Positions 7,801 through 15,661 of a DNA stretch of 24,843 nucleotides are shown piece by piece; position 1 is the stretch's first letter, and every line of letters starts with the position of its first letter. Under the pieces are notes generated by a model. It had not been told where the DNA came from. It saw only the letters and a list, made by a program, of their open reading frames with translations, and ran no database searches. Both the position numbers and the translations under genes were made by a program. This DNA comes from CAIUPE01 sp037131735 (lineage in GTDB: Bacteria > Pseudomonadota > Alphaproteobacteria > Rhizobiales > Beijerinckiaceae), in the NCBI GenBank assembly GCA_037131735.1, contig JBAXQM010000031.1:1-24843 (forward strand), read 5' to 3'.

Positions 7801-7815
7801 CTTGCAGAATGCAAG
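7801..7815. promoter_or_regulatory. Second operator-like CTTG-N7-CAAG site
   Basis: CTTGCAGAATGCAAG is a 6-bp inverted repeat with a 3-bp centre and has the same CTTG-N7-CAAG core as the first site. The two centres (7782 and 7808) are 26 bp apart, about two and a half helical turns. A TATACT hexamer on the minus strand (plus-strand 7814-7819) overlaps its edge and could be a -10 element. Confidence 0.6.
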
Positions 7816-7922
7816 TATATAAATTGTATTTTTGAAACGCTCGTTCATGCCGCGCCGAATATCTCCGGATAAGTTGGCCAGTGGGGCGTGAACAGGGCGC
7901 CGCCCTTTGCTAAGACTTTTTC

Positions 7923-10625
7923 ATGCGCACAAGCCCTGACCAGACCCAAGACGACCGCGTCACGCCGATGATGGCGCAATATATCGAGATCAAGGGCGCG
8001 AACCCGGATTGCCTGCTGTTTTATCGCATGGGTGATTTTTACGAGCTGTTTTTCGAGGATGCAGAGATTGCCTCGCGCACGCTCGGCATTGTGTTGACCA
8101 AGCGCGGTAAGCATCAGGGTCACGATATTCCGATGTGCGGCGTGCCGGTGGAACGCGCTGATGATTATCTGCAACGTCTTATTGCTGCCGGTCATCGCGT
8201 AGCCGTATGCGAGCAGATGGAAGATCCGGCCGAGGCAAAAAAGCGCGGCGCGAAATCGGTTGTCCGTCGTGATGTGACGCGGCTTGTGACGCCGGGCACG
8301 ATCACGGAAGAGCGTCTGCTCGATCCCGGCGAAGCGAATAGGTTGCTCGCCGTCGCGCGACAAAGAACAGAAGACAGCGGTTGGTATTATGGTCTTGCTG
8401 CCGCCGATATCTCGACCGGCCAATTTGTTACCACAGAGAGTCATGAAGCGGGATTGCTCGCGAGCATCGCGCGCTTCGCACCGCGCGAGATTTTGCTGCC
8501 CGATAGTCTGCTTGATGATAACGGCCCGCTTGGTGCACTTCTGCGCGATCACCGCAATGCCATCACACCAATGGCGCGTGAAGGGTTCGATGCGTCGTCT
8601 GCCGAGAAGCGGCTAGAAACCTATTTCGGTGTCGCAACTCTGTCTGGCTTCGGCACATTCTCGCGGGCGGAATTAGCGGCTTCTGCCGCACTCGTGACCT
8701 ATGTCGAGCGCACACAAAAAGGTATACGCGCGCCGCTCGCGCCGCCGTCACGCGAAAGCGATGACAGCATCATGCGGATTGATGCCGCCACGCGTGCCAA
8801 TCTCGAAATTACAAAAACATTATCAGGGGAGCGACACGGATCATTACTCGCTGCGATTGATCGCACAGTCACACCGGCGGGTGCGCGTTTGCTTGCCGAA
8901 CGCCTCGCCGGACCTTTGACGGATCTTTTGGCGATCCACGCGCGCCATGATGCTATTGGGTTCTTTCTTGATACGCGCGATCTTCGACAGAGTCTCCGCA
9001 CAGCCTTAAAGAGCGCGCCCGATATGATGCGCGCCTTAACGCGATTGGCGATGGATCGTGGTGGTCCACGCGATCTTATTGGTCTCGGTCTCGCGCTTTC
9101 AACGGCGCGTCAGATTGGCGAAGCGCTTTCGAACACAAACGCGCTTCCTCATGAAATTGAAAATGCGCGCGGAGCACTGATTGCGATTAATGCCTCATTA
9201 CCGCACCGTCTCACTGCTGCGCTTGCGGATGATGTGCCGCTGAATAAACGCGATGGCGGTTTTATTCGCGACGGGTTTTCGGCAGAACTTGATGATATTC
9301 GGGCTTTGCGTGATGAGAGTCGTAAAGTTATCGCACGGCTGCAAGCTGATTATGTGGCTTTAACAGGCGCGCGCACGCTTCGTATTAAATTCAATAATTT
9401 CCTCGGCTATTTCATCGAGGTGCCCCAAGCCAATGGCGAAGAGCTCTTAAAGCCGCCGCATGTCGAAACCTTTATTCATCGACAAACCATGCAAGGGGCA
9501 ATGCGGTTTTCAACGGCCGAGCTTGCTGAGCTTGCCGGAAAGATTGCCTCTGCGGGTGATCGCGCACTTGCGCTCGAACTCGATCTCTTTGCTGACTTAT
9601 CGAACCGATTGATCGAAGCCACGGAAACGATCCGCCGCGCGTCTGATGCGCTAGCGCTCATAGATGTGACAGCCGCACTCGCTGAACTCGCCGATGATCA
9701 TAATCACACGCGACCGGATATAACGGATGATCTTTCATTTACGATTGAAAGCGGTCGCCATCCTGTTGTTGAACAAGCGCTCAAACGTTCGGGGTCACCT
9801 TTTGTGGCCAATGATTCTGACCTCTCCCAACCCGACGCTGAAAAAGGCGGTCGCGTTCTTGTCGTCACCGGCCCGAATATGGCGGGTAAGTCGACTTATC
9901 TCAGACAGAACGCACTCATCGCGATTATGGCGCAAGCCGGATGTTTTGTGCCAGCGAAAAAAGCGCGCATCGGTCTTGTTGATCGCCTCTTCTCACGCGT
10001 CGGGGCCGCTGATGATCTCGCGCGTGGTCGTTCAACCTTCATGGTTGAAATGATCGAGACCGCAGCCATTCTCAATCAAGCAACGGATCGCTCACTCGTT
10101 ATCCTCGATGAAATTGGACGCGGTACGGCCACATTTGACGGTCTATCCATAGCTTGGGCGACGATTGAACATCTCCATGAAGTTAATCGCTGCCGCGCGC
10201 TCTTTGCCACGCATTTTCATGAATTGACGGCACTGACACAGAAGCTTCCACGCTTGAAAAATGCGACGATGCGTGTTGCTGATCATAAGGGCGAAGTGAT
10301 CTTCCTGCATGAAGTGATTGCAGGTACCGCCGATCGCTCTTATGGCATTCATGTTGCGCGTCTTGCGGGGTTGCCGCGTAGCGTCATCGACCGCGCACAG
10401 ATGATTCTGACCGAGCTCGAAGCCTCTGATCGGCAAGCCTCGGTCGATGTGATGCTCGATGAATTGCCGTTGTTTTCGAATGTTGTGAAACAGAGCGCAT
10501 CACGTATAAGCATTGGCCCCGATCCGCTTCATGAAGCCCTTGGCGTTATACATCCCGATGATCTTACGCCGAAAGAAGCGCTTGAGGCTCTTTATCGCCT
10601 GAAAGAGATGTCGACCAAGTCTTAG
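7923..10625 (+). CDS. mutS: DNA mismatch repair protein MutS
   Basis: The 900-residue protein is a full-length MutS, which recognises mismatches and small loops and recruits MutL. The mismatch-contacting Phe-x-Glu motif lies in GDFYELF (Phe39, Glu41). The connector, lever and clamp regions follow. The ATPase core has Walker A GPNMAGKS at 650-657, the Walker B region VILDEIGRGTATFDG with Asp729-Glu730, and the downstream ATHFHELTAL block. The dimerisation tail ends in HPDDLTPKEALEALYRLKEM. An in-frame TAA at 7911-7913 fixes ATG 7923 as the only plausible start, though the ribosome-binding site is weak. It starts 178 bp from the divergent SDR gene. In rhizobia mutS usually neighbours glnD; here the next gene is comM/yifB. 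Confidence 0.98.
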   Translation: MRTSPDQTQDDRVTPMMAQYIEIKGANPDCLLFYRMGDFYELFFEDAEIASRTLGIVLTKRGKHQGHDIPMCGVPVERADDYLQRLIAAGHRVAVCEQMEDPAEAKKRGAKSVVRRDVTRLVTPGTITEERLLDPGEANRLLAVARQRTEDSGWYYGLAAADISTGQFVTTESHEAGLLASIARFAPREILLPDSLLDDNGPLGALLRDHRNAITPMAREGFDASSAEKRLETYFGVATLSGFGTFSRAELAASAALVTYVERTQKGIRAPLAPPSRESDDSIMRIDAATRANLEITKTLSGERHGSLLAAIDRTVTPAGARLLAERLAGPLTDLLAIHARHDAIGFFLDTRDLRQSLRTALKSAPDMMRALTRLAMDRGGPRDLIGLGLALSTARQIGEALSNTNALPHEIENARGALIAINASLPHRLTAALADDVPLNKRDGGFIRDGFSAELDDIRALRDESRKVIARLQADYVALTGARTLRIKFNNFLGYFIEVPQANGEELLKPPHVETFIHRQTMQGAMRFSTAELAELAGKIASAGDRALALELDLFADLSNRLIEATETIRRASDALALIDVTAALAELADDHNHTRPDITDDLSFTIESGRHPVVEQALKRSGSPFVANDSDLSQPDAEKGGRVLVVTGPNMAGKSTYLRQNALIAIMAQAGCFVPAKKARIGLVDRLFSRVGAADDLARGRSTFMVEMIETAAILNQATDRSLVILDEIGRGTATFDGLSIAWATIEHLHEVNRCRALFATHFHELTALTQKLPRLKNATMRVADHKGEVIFLHEVIAGTADRSYGIHVARLAGLPRSVIDRAQMILTELEASDRQASVDVMLDELPLFSNVVKQSASRISIGPDPLHEALGVIHPDDLTPKEALEALYRLKEMSTKS

Positions 10626-10681
10626 TTATTGGCGCATTTTTTAAATTGAAGTCTAAATACAGATATCACGCGACATCCCGC

Positions 10682-10705
10682 CACCCTGTCACATGTGACA
10701 GGGTG
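10682..10705. promoter_or_regulatory. 24-bp perfect palindrome between mutS and comM
   Basis: CACCCTGTCACA followed directly by its exact reverse complement TGTGACAGGGTG. As RNA it would form a 10-bp stem with a CAUG loop. It is 57 bp after the mutS stop and 112 bp before the comM start. No T run follows on either strand, so an operator or an mRNA-stabilising hairpin is at least as likely as an intrinsic terminator. Confidence 0.6.
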
Positions 10706-10708
10706 CAT

Positions 10709-10759
10709 GCGGGGCGCGGCTCTCTAAGATGATTGAGCCATGCCTGATACCCGCCCCGC
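10709..10759 (+). repeat. Nested inverted repeats in the comM upstream region
   Basis: GCGGGGCG (10709-10716) pairs with CGCCCCGC (10752-10759), and GGCTC (10718-10722) pairs with GAGCC (10735-10739) inside it. The pairing would give a branched stem in an RNA leader of comM, or serve as protein-binding sites. Functional meaning is not known. Confidence 0.35.
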
Positions 10760-10816
10760 GATTTATCCGAATAACGTTGATACCCAGCGTTTACCCTCGG
10801 ATAGAGAGTTGCACTC

Positions 10817-12349
10817 ATGGTCGTAAGGGTTTCAACCGTCGCCTTTGAAGGCGTTGATGCGAAACCCGTCGACGTTCAAGTGCAAGTCATGCCGGGGCGG
10901 GTTCTCTTCACCATTGTTGGTTTACCCGACAAAGCGGTTGGTGAATCGCGCGAACGTGTACGCGGCGCTTTGGCAGCTGTTGGCCTCGCGCTCCCGGCGC
11001 GGCGGATCACGATCAATCTCGCGCCCGCCGATATGCCGAAGGAAGGCAGTCATTTCGATCTGCCGATTGCGCTCGGGCTCATGGCCGCGATTGGTGCGCT
11101 TCCATCCGATGCGCTTGAGGGCTTTCTTGTTTTGGGCGAGCTCGGTCTTGATGGGTCACTCGCGCCGGTGGCGGGCGTTCTTCCTGCCGCTGTTGCCGCG
11201 CATTCGCGCGGGCTTGGTTTGATATGTCCCTTTGCTTCGGGTGCTGAGGCCGCTTGGGCGGCGGCCGATTTACCGATTCTCGCCCCACGCTCTTTGATTC
11301 AACTCGCGACCCACTTCAAAGGCACGCAAATTTTATCGCGCCCTGCCCCCGCAATTCGAAGAGATGGCCAACCGCTTCCCGATATGGCGGAACTCAAAGG
11401 CCAAGAGAGTGCCCGCCGTGTTCTCGAGATCGCGGCGGCCGGCGGTCACAATCTTTTATTCTCCGGCCCACCCGGCGCGGGTAAATCTATGCTCGCGTCA
11501 CGATTGCCCTCGATCCTGCCGCCACTCTCCCCACCCGAGCTTCTGGAAGTCTCGATGATCCAATCGATTGCTGGGCTTCTTGATGCACAAGGACTAACTG
11601 ATCGTCGTCCCTTCCGCGCGCCGCATCATTCCGCATCCATGGCTGCGCTTGTGGGCGGAGGTGTTCAAGCGCGGCCGGGCGAAGTCTCCCTCGCGCATCG
11701 CGGTGTTTTATTTCTCGATGAGTTACCGGAATTCCAACCGCAAGCGCTCGACAGTCTTCGCCAACCCTTGGAGACGGGCGAAGCGGTTATTGCGCGCGTC
11801 CAACATCGCATTTCTTATCCGGCGCGGTTTCAATTGGTGGCCGCGATGAATCCTTGTCGTTGCGGGCACGCCACTGATCCCGGCTACGCCTGCCGCAAAG
11901 CGCCCAATGCGGTTTGTATGGCGCAATATCAATCACGAATATCGGGACCGTTCCTTGATCGCGTCGATCTCACGATTGAAGTGCCTGCCGTTACGCCAGG
12001 CGATCTATTGTCTGCTCAAAAAGGCGAGACATCACAGTCCATTGCCCGAAGGGTGAGTACCGCGCGACAGAGGCAAGCCCACCGTTATAGCGCCGAGGGA
12101 TTAGGACTCGAGACAACCAATGCCACCTGCCCGGTTTCCCTCCTCGATCAGATTGCCGCGCCGGATGAAGCGGGTCTTGCCCTTATTCGCAGCGCTGCCG
12201 ACCGCATGCGGCTCACCGCGCGGGGATTTCACCGCGTTTTAAAAGTCTCACGCACATTGGCGGATCTCGATGGATGCGATGCAATAAAGCGGATCCATGT
12301 GGCCGAAGCGCTCTCCTATCGGACAATCGTTTCACAGGGAGCGCCGTAA
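10817..12349 (+). CDS. comM: YifB/ComM family Mg-chelatase-like AAA+ ATPase
   Basis: The 510-residue protein has the standard three-part layout. An N-terminal Lon-protease-like ChlI domain covers about 1-170 (MPGRVLFTIVGLPDKAVGESRERV). The AAA+ module has Walker A GPPGAGKS at 217-224 and HRGVLFLDELPEF as Walker B. The C-terminal Mg-chelatase domain contains MNPCRCG, two further Cys and the arginine-rich RISGPFLDRVDL. In Vibrio and Haemophilus ComM is a hexameric helicase promoting branch migration when single-stranded DNA is integrated during transformation. Whether this organism is competent is unknown. ATG 10817 is preceded only by a weak GAGAG. It follows mutS by 191 bp, so the two may share a recombination/repair theme without being one operon. 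Confidence 0.95.
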   Translation: MVVRVSTVAFEGVDAKPVDVQVQVMPGRVLFTIVGLPDKAVGESRERVRGALAAVGLALPARRITINLAPADMPKEGSHFDLPIALGLMAAIGALPSDALEGFLVLGELGLDGSLAPVAGVLPAAVAAHSRGLGLICPFASGAEAAWAAADLPILAPRSLIQLATHFKGTQILSRPAPAIRRDGQPLPDMAELKGQESARRVLEIAAAGGHNLLFSGPPGAGKSMLASRLPSILPPLSPPELLEVSMIQSIAGLLDAQGLTDRRPFRAPHHSASMAALVGGGVQARPGEVSLAHRGVLFLDELPEFQPQALDSLRQPLETGEAVIARVQHRISYPARFQLVAAMNPCRCGHATDPGYACRKAPNAVCMAQYQSRISGPFLDRVDLTIEVPAVTPGDLLSAQKGETSQSIARRVSTARQRQAHRYSAEGLGLETTNATCPVSLLDQIAAPDEAGLALIRSAADRMRLTARGFHRVLKVSRTLADLDGCDAIKRIHVAEALSYRTIVSQGAP

Positions 12350-12354
12350 TGCCT

Positions 12355-12372
12355 TTGTCACAATAATGTCGG
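12355..12372 (+). promoter_or_regulatory. Pho-box-like direct repeat upstream of olsB
   Basis: TTGTCAC-AATA-ATGTCGG has the 7-4-7 layout of a PhoB-binding Pho box (consensus CTGTCAT, A/T-rich spacer, CTGTCAT). The first half matches five of seven bases, and six if C is allowed at the last position; the second half matches four. It begins 6 nt after the comM stop and ends 66 nt before the chosen olsB start. A possible -10 (TCATAA, 12391-12396) lies 18 nt downstream, rather far. Confidence 0.4.
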
Positions 12373-12438
12373 GGATGTGTGATCTCTTCTTCATAAGGGA
12401 AACGAATCACCCGCATTATGGCGAAAAGGATGAGTATC

Positions 12439-13326
12439 ATGATCGATCTCGGCGAAGGATTTCGGGGCTGGGCATACAATGAAGCGCCGCGTCATTTAAT
12501 TCGCTCACTTCTCGACGACACGATCCCTGATCCTGCCTATAGCCTCGGCCGCATTGGCTCGCTCGAAGTGCGCCTCGCTTCGACCAAAAAAGAAATCAAA
12601 AAAGCACAACGTCTGCGCTTCAAAGTGTTCTATGAAGAAATGACCGCGACACCGGATTTGATGTCCCGCTTGAAGCGCCGCGATATCGATCCCTTTGATG
12701 CGTTTTGTGATCATCTTCTTGTTGTCGATCACAAAGAAGAAAAGCCGAAAGTGATTGGCACCTATCGGCTTCTTCGCCAAGATATGGCCGCGCGTGGTTG
12801 CGGTTTCTACACAGCGAGCGAATTTGACATCGCGCCGATGATTGCTGCGCATCCGACCGCGCGGTTTTTAGAACTCGGTCGTTCCTGTGTGTTGAAAGCC
12901 TATCGCGATAAACGCACCGTTGAACTGCTCTGGCATGGCATCTGGGCCTATGTCCGTCGGCATCGGATCGACATCATGTTCGGCTGCGCCAGCCTTTACG
13001 GCACAGATGCTGATGCGCTCGCACTGCCCTTGAGCTTTCTTCACCATACCGCATCGGCAGACGGTGCCTTCGCGGCAAAGCCGGTTGAGGGACGCGCCGT
13101 TGATATGAACCGGATGGATGCACAAGCAATCGATGCGCGTAAAGCACTGCATGCGTTGCCCCCTCTGATTAAAGGCTATCTAAGACTCGGCGCGCGCTTC
13201 GGTAATGGGGCCGTGATCGACCGGCAATTCGGCACAACCGATGTGTTGGTCGTTCTGCCAGTCTCTGCCATCAATCCGCGCTATATTGATTATTATGGCG
13301 AAGAGGCCACCCGCTACGCGGCCTGA
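12439..13326 (+). CDS. olsB: OlsB-like L-ornithine N(alpha)-acyltransferase (GNAT fold)
   Basis: The 295-residue protein belongs to the acyl-carrier-protein-dependent GNAT family that includes OlsB. OlsB attaches a 3-hydroxy fatty acid to ornithine to make lyso-ornithine lipid, the first step of ornithine lipid synthesis at the inner membrane. Family blocks are EVRLASTKKEIKKAQRLRFKVFYEE, given here as RLRFKVFYEE, then DPFDAFCDHLLV, GTYRLLR, and FLELGRSCVLKAYRDKRTVELLW (FLELGRSCV and RDKRTVELLW). The start at ATG 12439 has AAAAGGA 8 nt upstream. ATG codons at 12418 and 12430 are in frame but worse placed. OlsA, which adds the second acyl chain, is not in the window. A Pho-box-like repeat lies upstream, and the Pst/PhoB operon is about 7 kb away. 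The protein is on the long side, as is common for rhizobial members. Confidence 0.85.
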   Translation: MIDLGEGFRGWAYNEAPRHLIRSLLDDTIPDPAYSLGRIGSLEVRLASTKKEIKKAQRLRFKVFYEEMTATPDLMSRLKRRDIDPFDAFCDHLLVVDHKEEKPKVIGTYRLLRQDMAARGCGFYTASEFDIAPMIAAHPTARFLELGRSCVLKAYRDKRTVELLWHGIWAYVRRHRIDIMFGCASLYGTDADALALPLSFLHHTASADGAFAAKPVEGRAVDMNRMDAQAIDARKALHALPPLIKGYLRLGARFGNGAVIDRQFGTTDVLVVLPVSAINPRYIDYYGEEATRYAA

Positions 13327-13391
13327 ATAAAAAAATCCTGTCATTTCGTCTAAACCCTTGTAGAAATTCTATCTCGGGGGAGAGAACGATT

Positions 13392-14714
13392 ATGATTCCG
13401 CAGGAACTCATCCGCAAAAAGCGTGATGGCGGCTCTTTAAGCGCCGATGACATTCAAGCCTTCATCGCGGGCATGACATCGGGCGCCGTGACCGATGCGC
13501 AAACCGCCGCTTTCGCAATGGCCGTGTTTTTCAACGGTATGACACGCGACGAACGTGTAGCCCTCACCCGCGCGATGACTCATTCGGGGACCGTGCTCGC
13601 TTGGGAGGAATTCCCAGGGCCGCTCCTCGATAAACATTCGACGGGTGGTATTGGCGATACGGTCAGTCTGATCCTCGCGCCGGCCATTGCCGCATGCGGT
13701 GGCTATGTGCCGATGATTTCTGGTCGTGGCCTGGGGCATACGGGCGGCACACTCGACAAGCTTGATTCCATTCCCGGCTATCGCTCGCAACCTGATCTCG
13801 CACTGTTTCGTAAAGCCGTTAAAGAAGCCGGCGTGGCCATCATTGGGCAAACAAGTGATCTCGCGCCTGCTGATCGGAAGCTCTATGCCATCCGTGATGT
13901 CACGGGGACGGTTGAATCAATTCCGCTCATCACGGCGTCCATTCTTTCTAAAAAACTTGCCGCGGGTTTGAATGGTCTCGCGATGGATGTGAAGACGGGA
14001 TCTGGCGCCTTCATGTCGACGCTTGAGGGTGCGCGTGATCTCGCGCGTAGTATTGCCGATGTCGCAACCGCTGCCGGATTACCGACAACCGCCCTCATCA
14101 CCGATATGGATGAGCCCCTAGCGGATGCTGCCGGTAATGCGGTTGAAGTGAAATTGGCCGTCGACCACCTCACGGGAGCGCGCATCAATCAAAGGCTGCA
14201 TGACGTCACTATAGCGCTTGGAATTGAAATGCTGATCACCGGTCGTCTTGCCTCTCATCAAGATGAGGCGCGCGCAAAACTTGAACACGCTTTTTCTTCA
14301 GGCGCTGCGGCCGAGCATTTTGCAAAAATGGTTTCCGTGCTTGGAGGGCCAAATGATCTTCTTCAAAAGCCTGAGTATTATTTGCCACAAGCACGCGTCG
14401 TTAAACCCGTGCTTGCGGACAAAGACGGTTATGTCGAACATATTTCCACACGCGATCTTGGAATTGCGATTATCAGCTTAGGCGGCGGGAGAACACGAGC
14501 GGGTGATACAATCGATCACGCTGTCGGACTAACAGAACTTGCTGCCGTTGGTGATGCACGAAAACGCGGTGAGCCGCTTGCCTATATTCATGCACAAAAC
14601 GAAAATGATTTTGCGGCAGCAGAACAGGCTATCAAACACTCTTATTCTCTTTCCGAAACAAAACCGCAAAAGAGCGCGCTCATCCTTGAACGTATTACAC
14701 CGGACCGTGCATGA
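13392..14714 (+). CDS. deoA: Thymidine phosphorylase / pyrimidine-nucleoside phosphorylase
   Basis: The 440-residue protein carries the family signature KHSTGGIGDTVS at 81-92, whose Lys, Ser and Thr bind phosphate, and SGRGLGHTGGTLDKL at 110-124. The block VKTGSGAFM is also typical. It cleaves thymidine (and perhaps uridine) with phosphate to the base and (deoxy)ribose 1-phosphate in nucleoside salvage. Length and domain order (small alpha domain, large alpha/beta domain, C-terminal domain) fit the usual 430-440 residues. GGGGGAGAG lies just upstream of ATG 13392. Its stop overlaps the ghrA start (ATGA at 14711-14714), which indicates translational coupling. No other nucleoside-catabolic gene is adjacent. 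Confidence 0.94.
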   Translation: MIPQELIRKKRDGGSLSADDIQAFIAGMTSGAVTDAQTAAFAMAVFFNGMTRDERVALTRAMTHSGTVLAWEEFPGPLLDKHSTGGIGDTVSLILAPAIAACGGYVPMISGRGLGHTGGTLDKLDSIPGYRSQPDLALFRKAVKEAGVAIIGQTSDLAPADRKLYAIRDVTGTVESIPLITASILSKKLAAGLNGLAMDVKTGSGAFMSTLEGARDLARSIADVATAAGLPTTALITDMDEPLADAAGNAVEVKLAVDHLTGARINQRLHDVTIALGIEMLITGRLASHQDEARAKLEHAFSSGAAAEHFAKMVSVLGGPNDLLQKPEYYLPQARVVKPVLADKDGYVEHISTRDLGIAIISLGGGRTRAGDTIDHAVGLTELAAVGDARKRGEPLAYIHAQNENDFAAAEQAIKHSYSLSETKPQKSALILERITPDRA

Positions 14715-15661
14715 AAAAGACATTTATGATTGCGATGGGATCAGGCGATCCCGCGCCTTGGGTCAAAAGTTTCGAAACGCTGCTTCCTGAATTTCATATC
14801 GCGAAACTCGGCGATACAGTTGAACGCGATCAGATTGCCTATGCGATGACATGGTATCATCCGCCCGGATCACTCTCTGAATTCGCGTCTTTAAAGGCTA
14901 TTTTTTCAATGGGTGCTGGCGTTGATCATCTCTTTCGCGATCCGCACTTGCCGAATGTGCCCACCGCTCGCGTCGTCGATCCAGACCTCACCAAGCGGAT
15001 GACGGAATATGTCACTCTTCACGCGCTTTCAATTTTGAGACAAACGCGTCGCTATCGACTCCAGCAAGCGCAAAATCTATGGAGCGATGATGATCATCAA
15101 CCCGCTGCTGGCGATGTGCGGATCGGTATTATGGGCATGGGCGTTCTTGGACAAGATGCAGCAGAGAAGCTCTCTCTCCTTGGCTTCGATGTTGCCGGAT
15201 GGAGTCGAAGCCCAAAAAATATTCCGGGCCTAAAAACATTTTCGGGAAGCCCCGAGTTACCGGCCTTTCTTGCGCGCACGGATATTCTTATTGTCCTCTT
15301 GCCTCTCACCCCCGATACGCGCAGTCTCATTGATAGAAGCCTACTGAGAGGTCTCGCACGTGATGGCCGCGTGCCCGCGCCGTCTTTGATCAATGCGGGT
15401 CGCGGCGGCTTACAAAAAGAGAGCGATATTCTCGAATGCCTTGATGACGGCACACTGCACGAAGCCGTTCTCGATGTCTTTGAGACAGAACCGCTTCCTG
15501 TCTCGTCAGCACTGTGGGCTCACCCGCGTGTAACCATCACACCGCATAATGCATCTGTGTCCGATCCGATGGCGATTAGCCGGACAATTGCAGAACAGGT
15601 TTACCGCGTCGAAAGAGGTGAGCCGCTTCTTTATCAAGTAGATCAGAAGCGCGGTTATTAA
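14711..15661 (+). CDS. ghrA: Glyoxylate/hydroxypyruvate reductase A (D-2-hydroxyacid dehydrogenase)
   Basis: The 316-residue protein is of the GhrA type, reducing glyoxylate to glycolate and hydroxypyruvate to D-glycerate with NADPH. The nucleotide-binding loop is GMGVLG at 142-147, followed by GWSRSPK, whose Arg and Lys favour NADPH. The catalytic triad of the superfamily is visible as Arg231 (INAGRGG), Glu260 (VFETEPL) and His279 (TPHNAS). WYHPPGSL near residue 48 is characteristic of the GhrA group. It overlaps deoA by 4 bp and is probably co-translated. Its stop codon TAA shares two bases with the stop codon of the convergent NlpC/P60 gene. No terminator fits between them, so opposing transcripts must overlap. 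Confidence 0.92.
   Translation: MKKTFMIAMGSGDPAPWVKSFETLLPEFHIAKLGDTVERDQIAYAMTWYHPPGSLSEFASLKAIFSMGAGVDHLFRDPHLPNVPTARVVDPDLTKRMTEYVTLHALSILRQTRRYRLQQAQNLWSDDDHQPAAGDVRIGIMGMGVLGQDAAEKLSLLGFDVAGWSRSPKNIPGLKTFSGSPELPAFLARTDILIVLLPLTPDTRSLIDRSLLRGLARDGRVPAPSLINAGRGGLQKESDILECLDDGTLHEAVLDVFETEPLPVSSALWAHPRVTITPHNASVSDPMAISRTIAEQVYRVERGEPLLYQVDQKRGY

Noticed and set aside
7845..8552. 235-codon open frame on the minus strand across the mutS start
   Set aside because: It lies antisense to the well-conserved MutS N-terminus, has no recognisable domain and follows the codon bias of mutS.
10740..10826. 28-codon upstream frame overlapping the comM start
   Set aside because: It could couple translation to comM, but it has no clear ribosome-binding site and sits on the arms of inverted repeats, so codon content is probably incidental.
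13338..13355. CTGTCAT followed by TTCG-TCTAAAC upstream of deoA as a Pho box
   Set aside because: The first half-site is perfect but the second matches almost nothing, and there is no reason for phosphate control of deoA.
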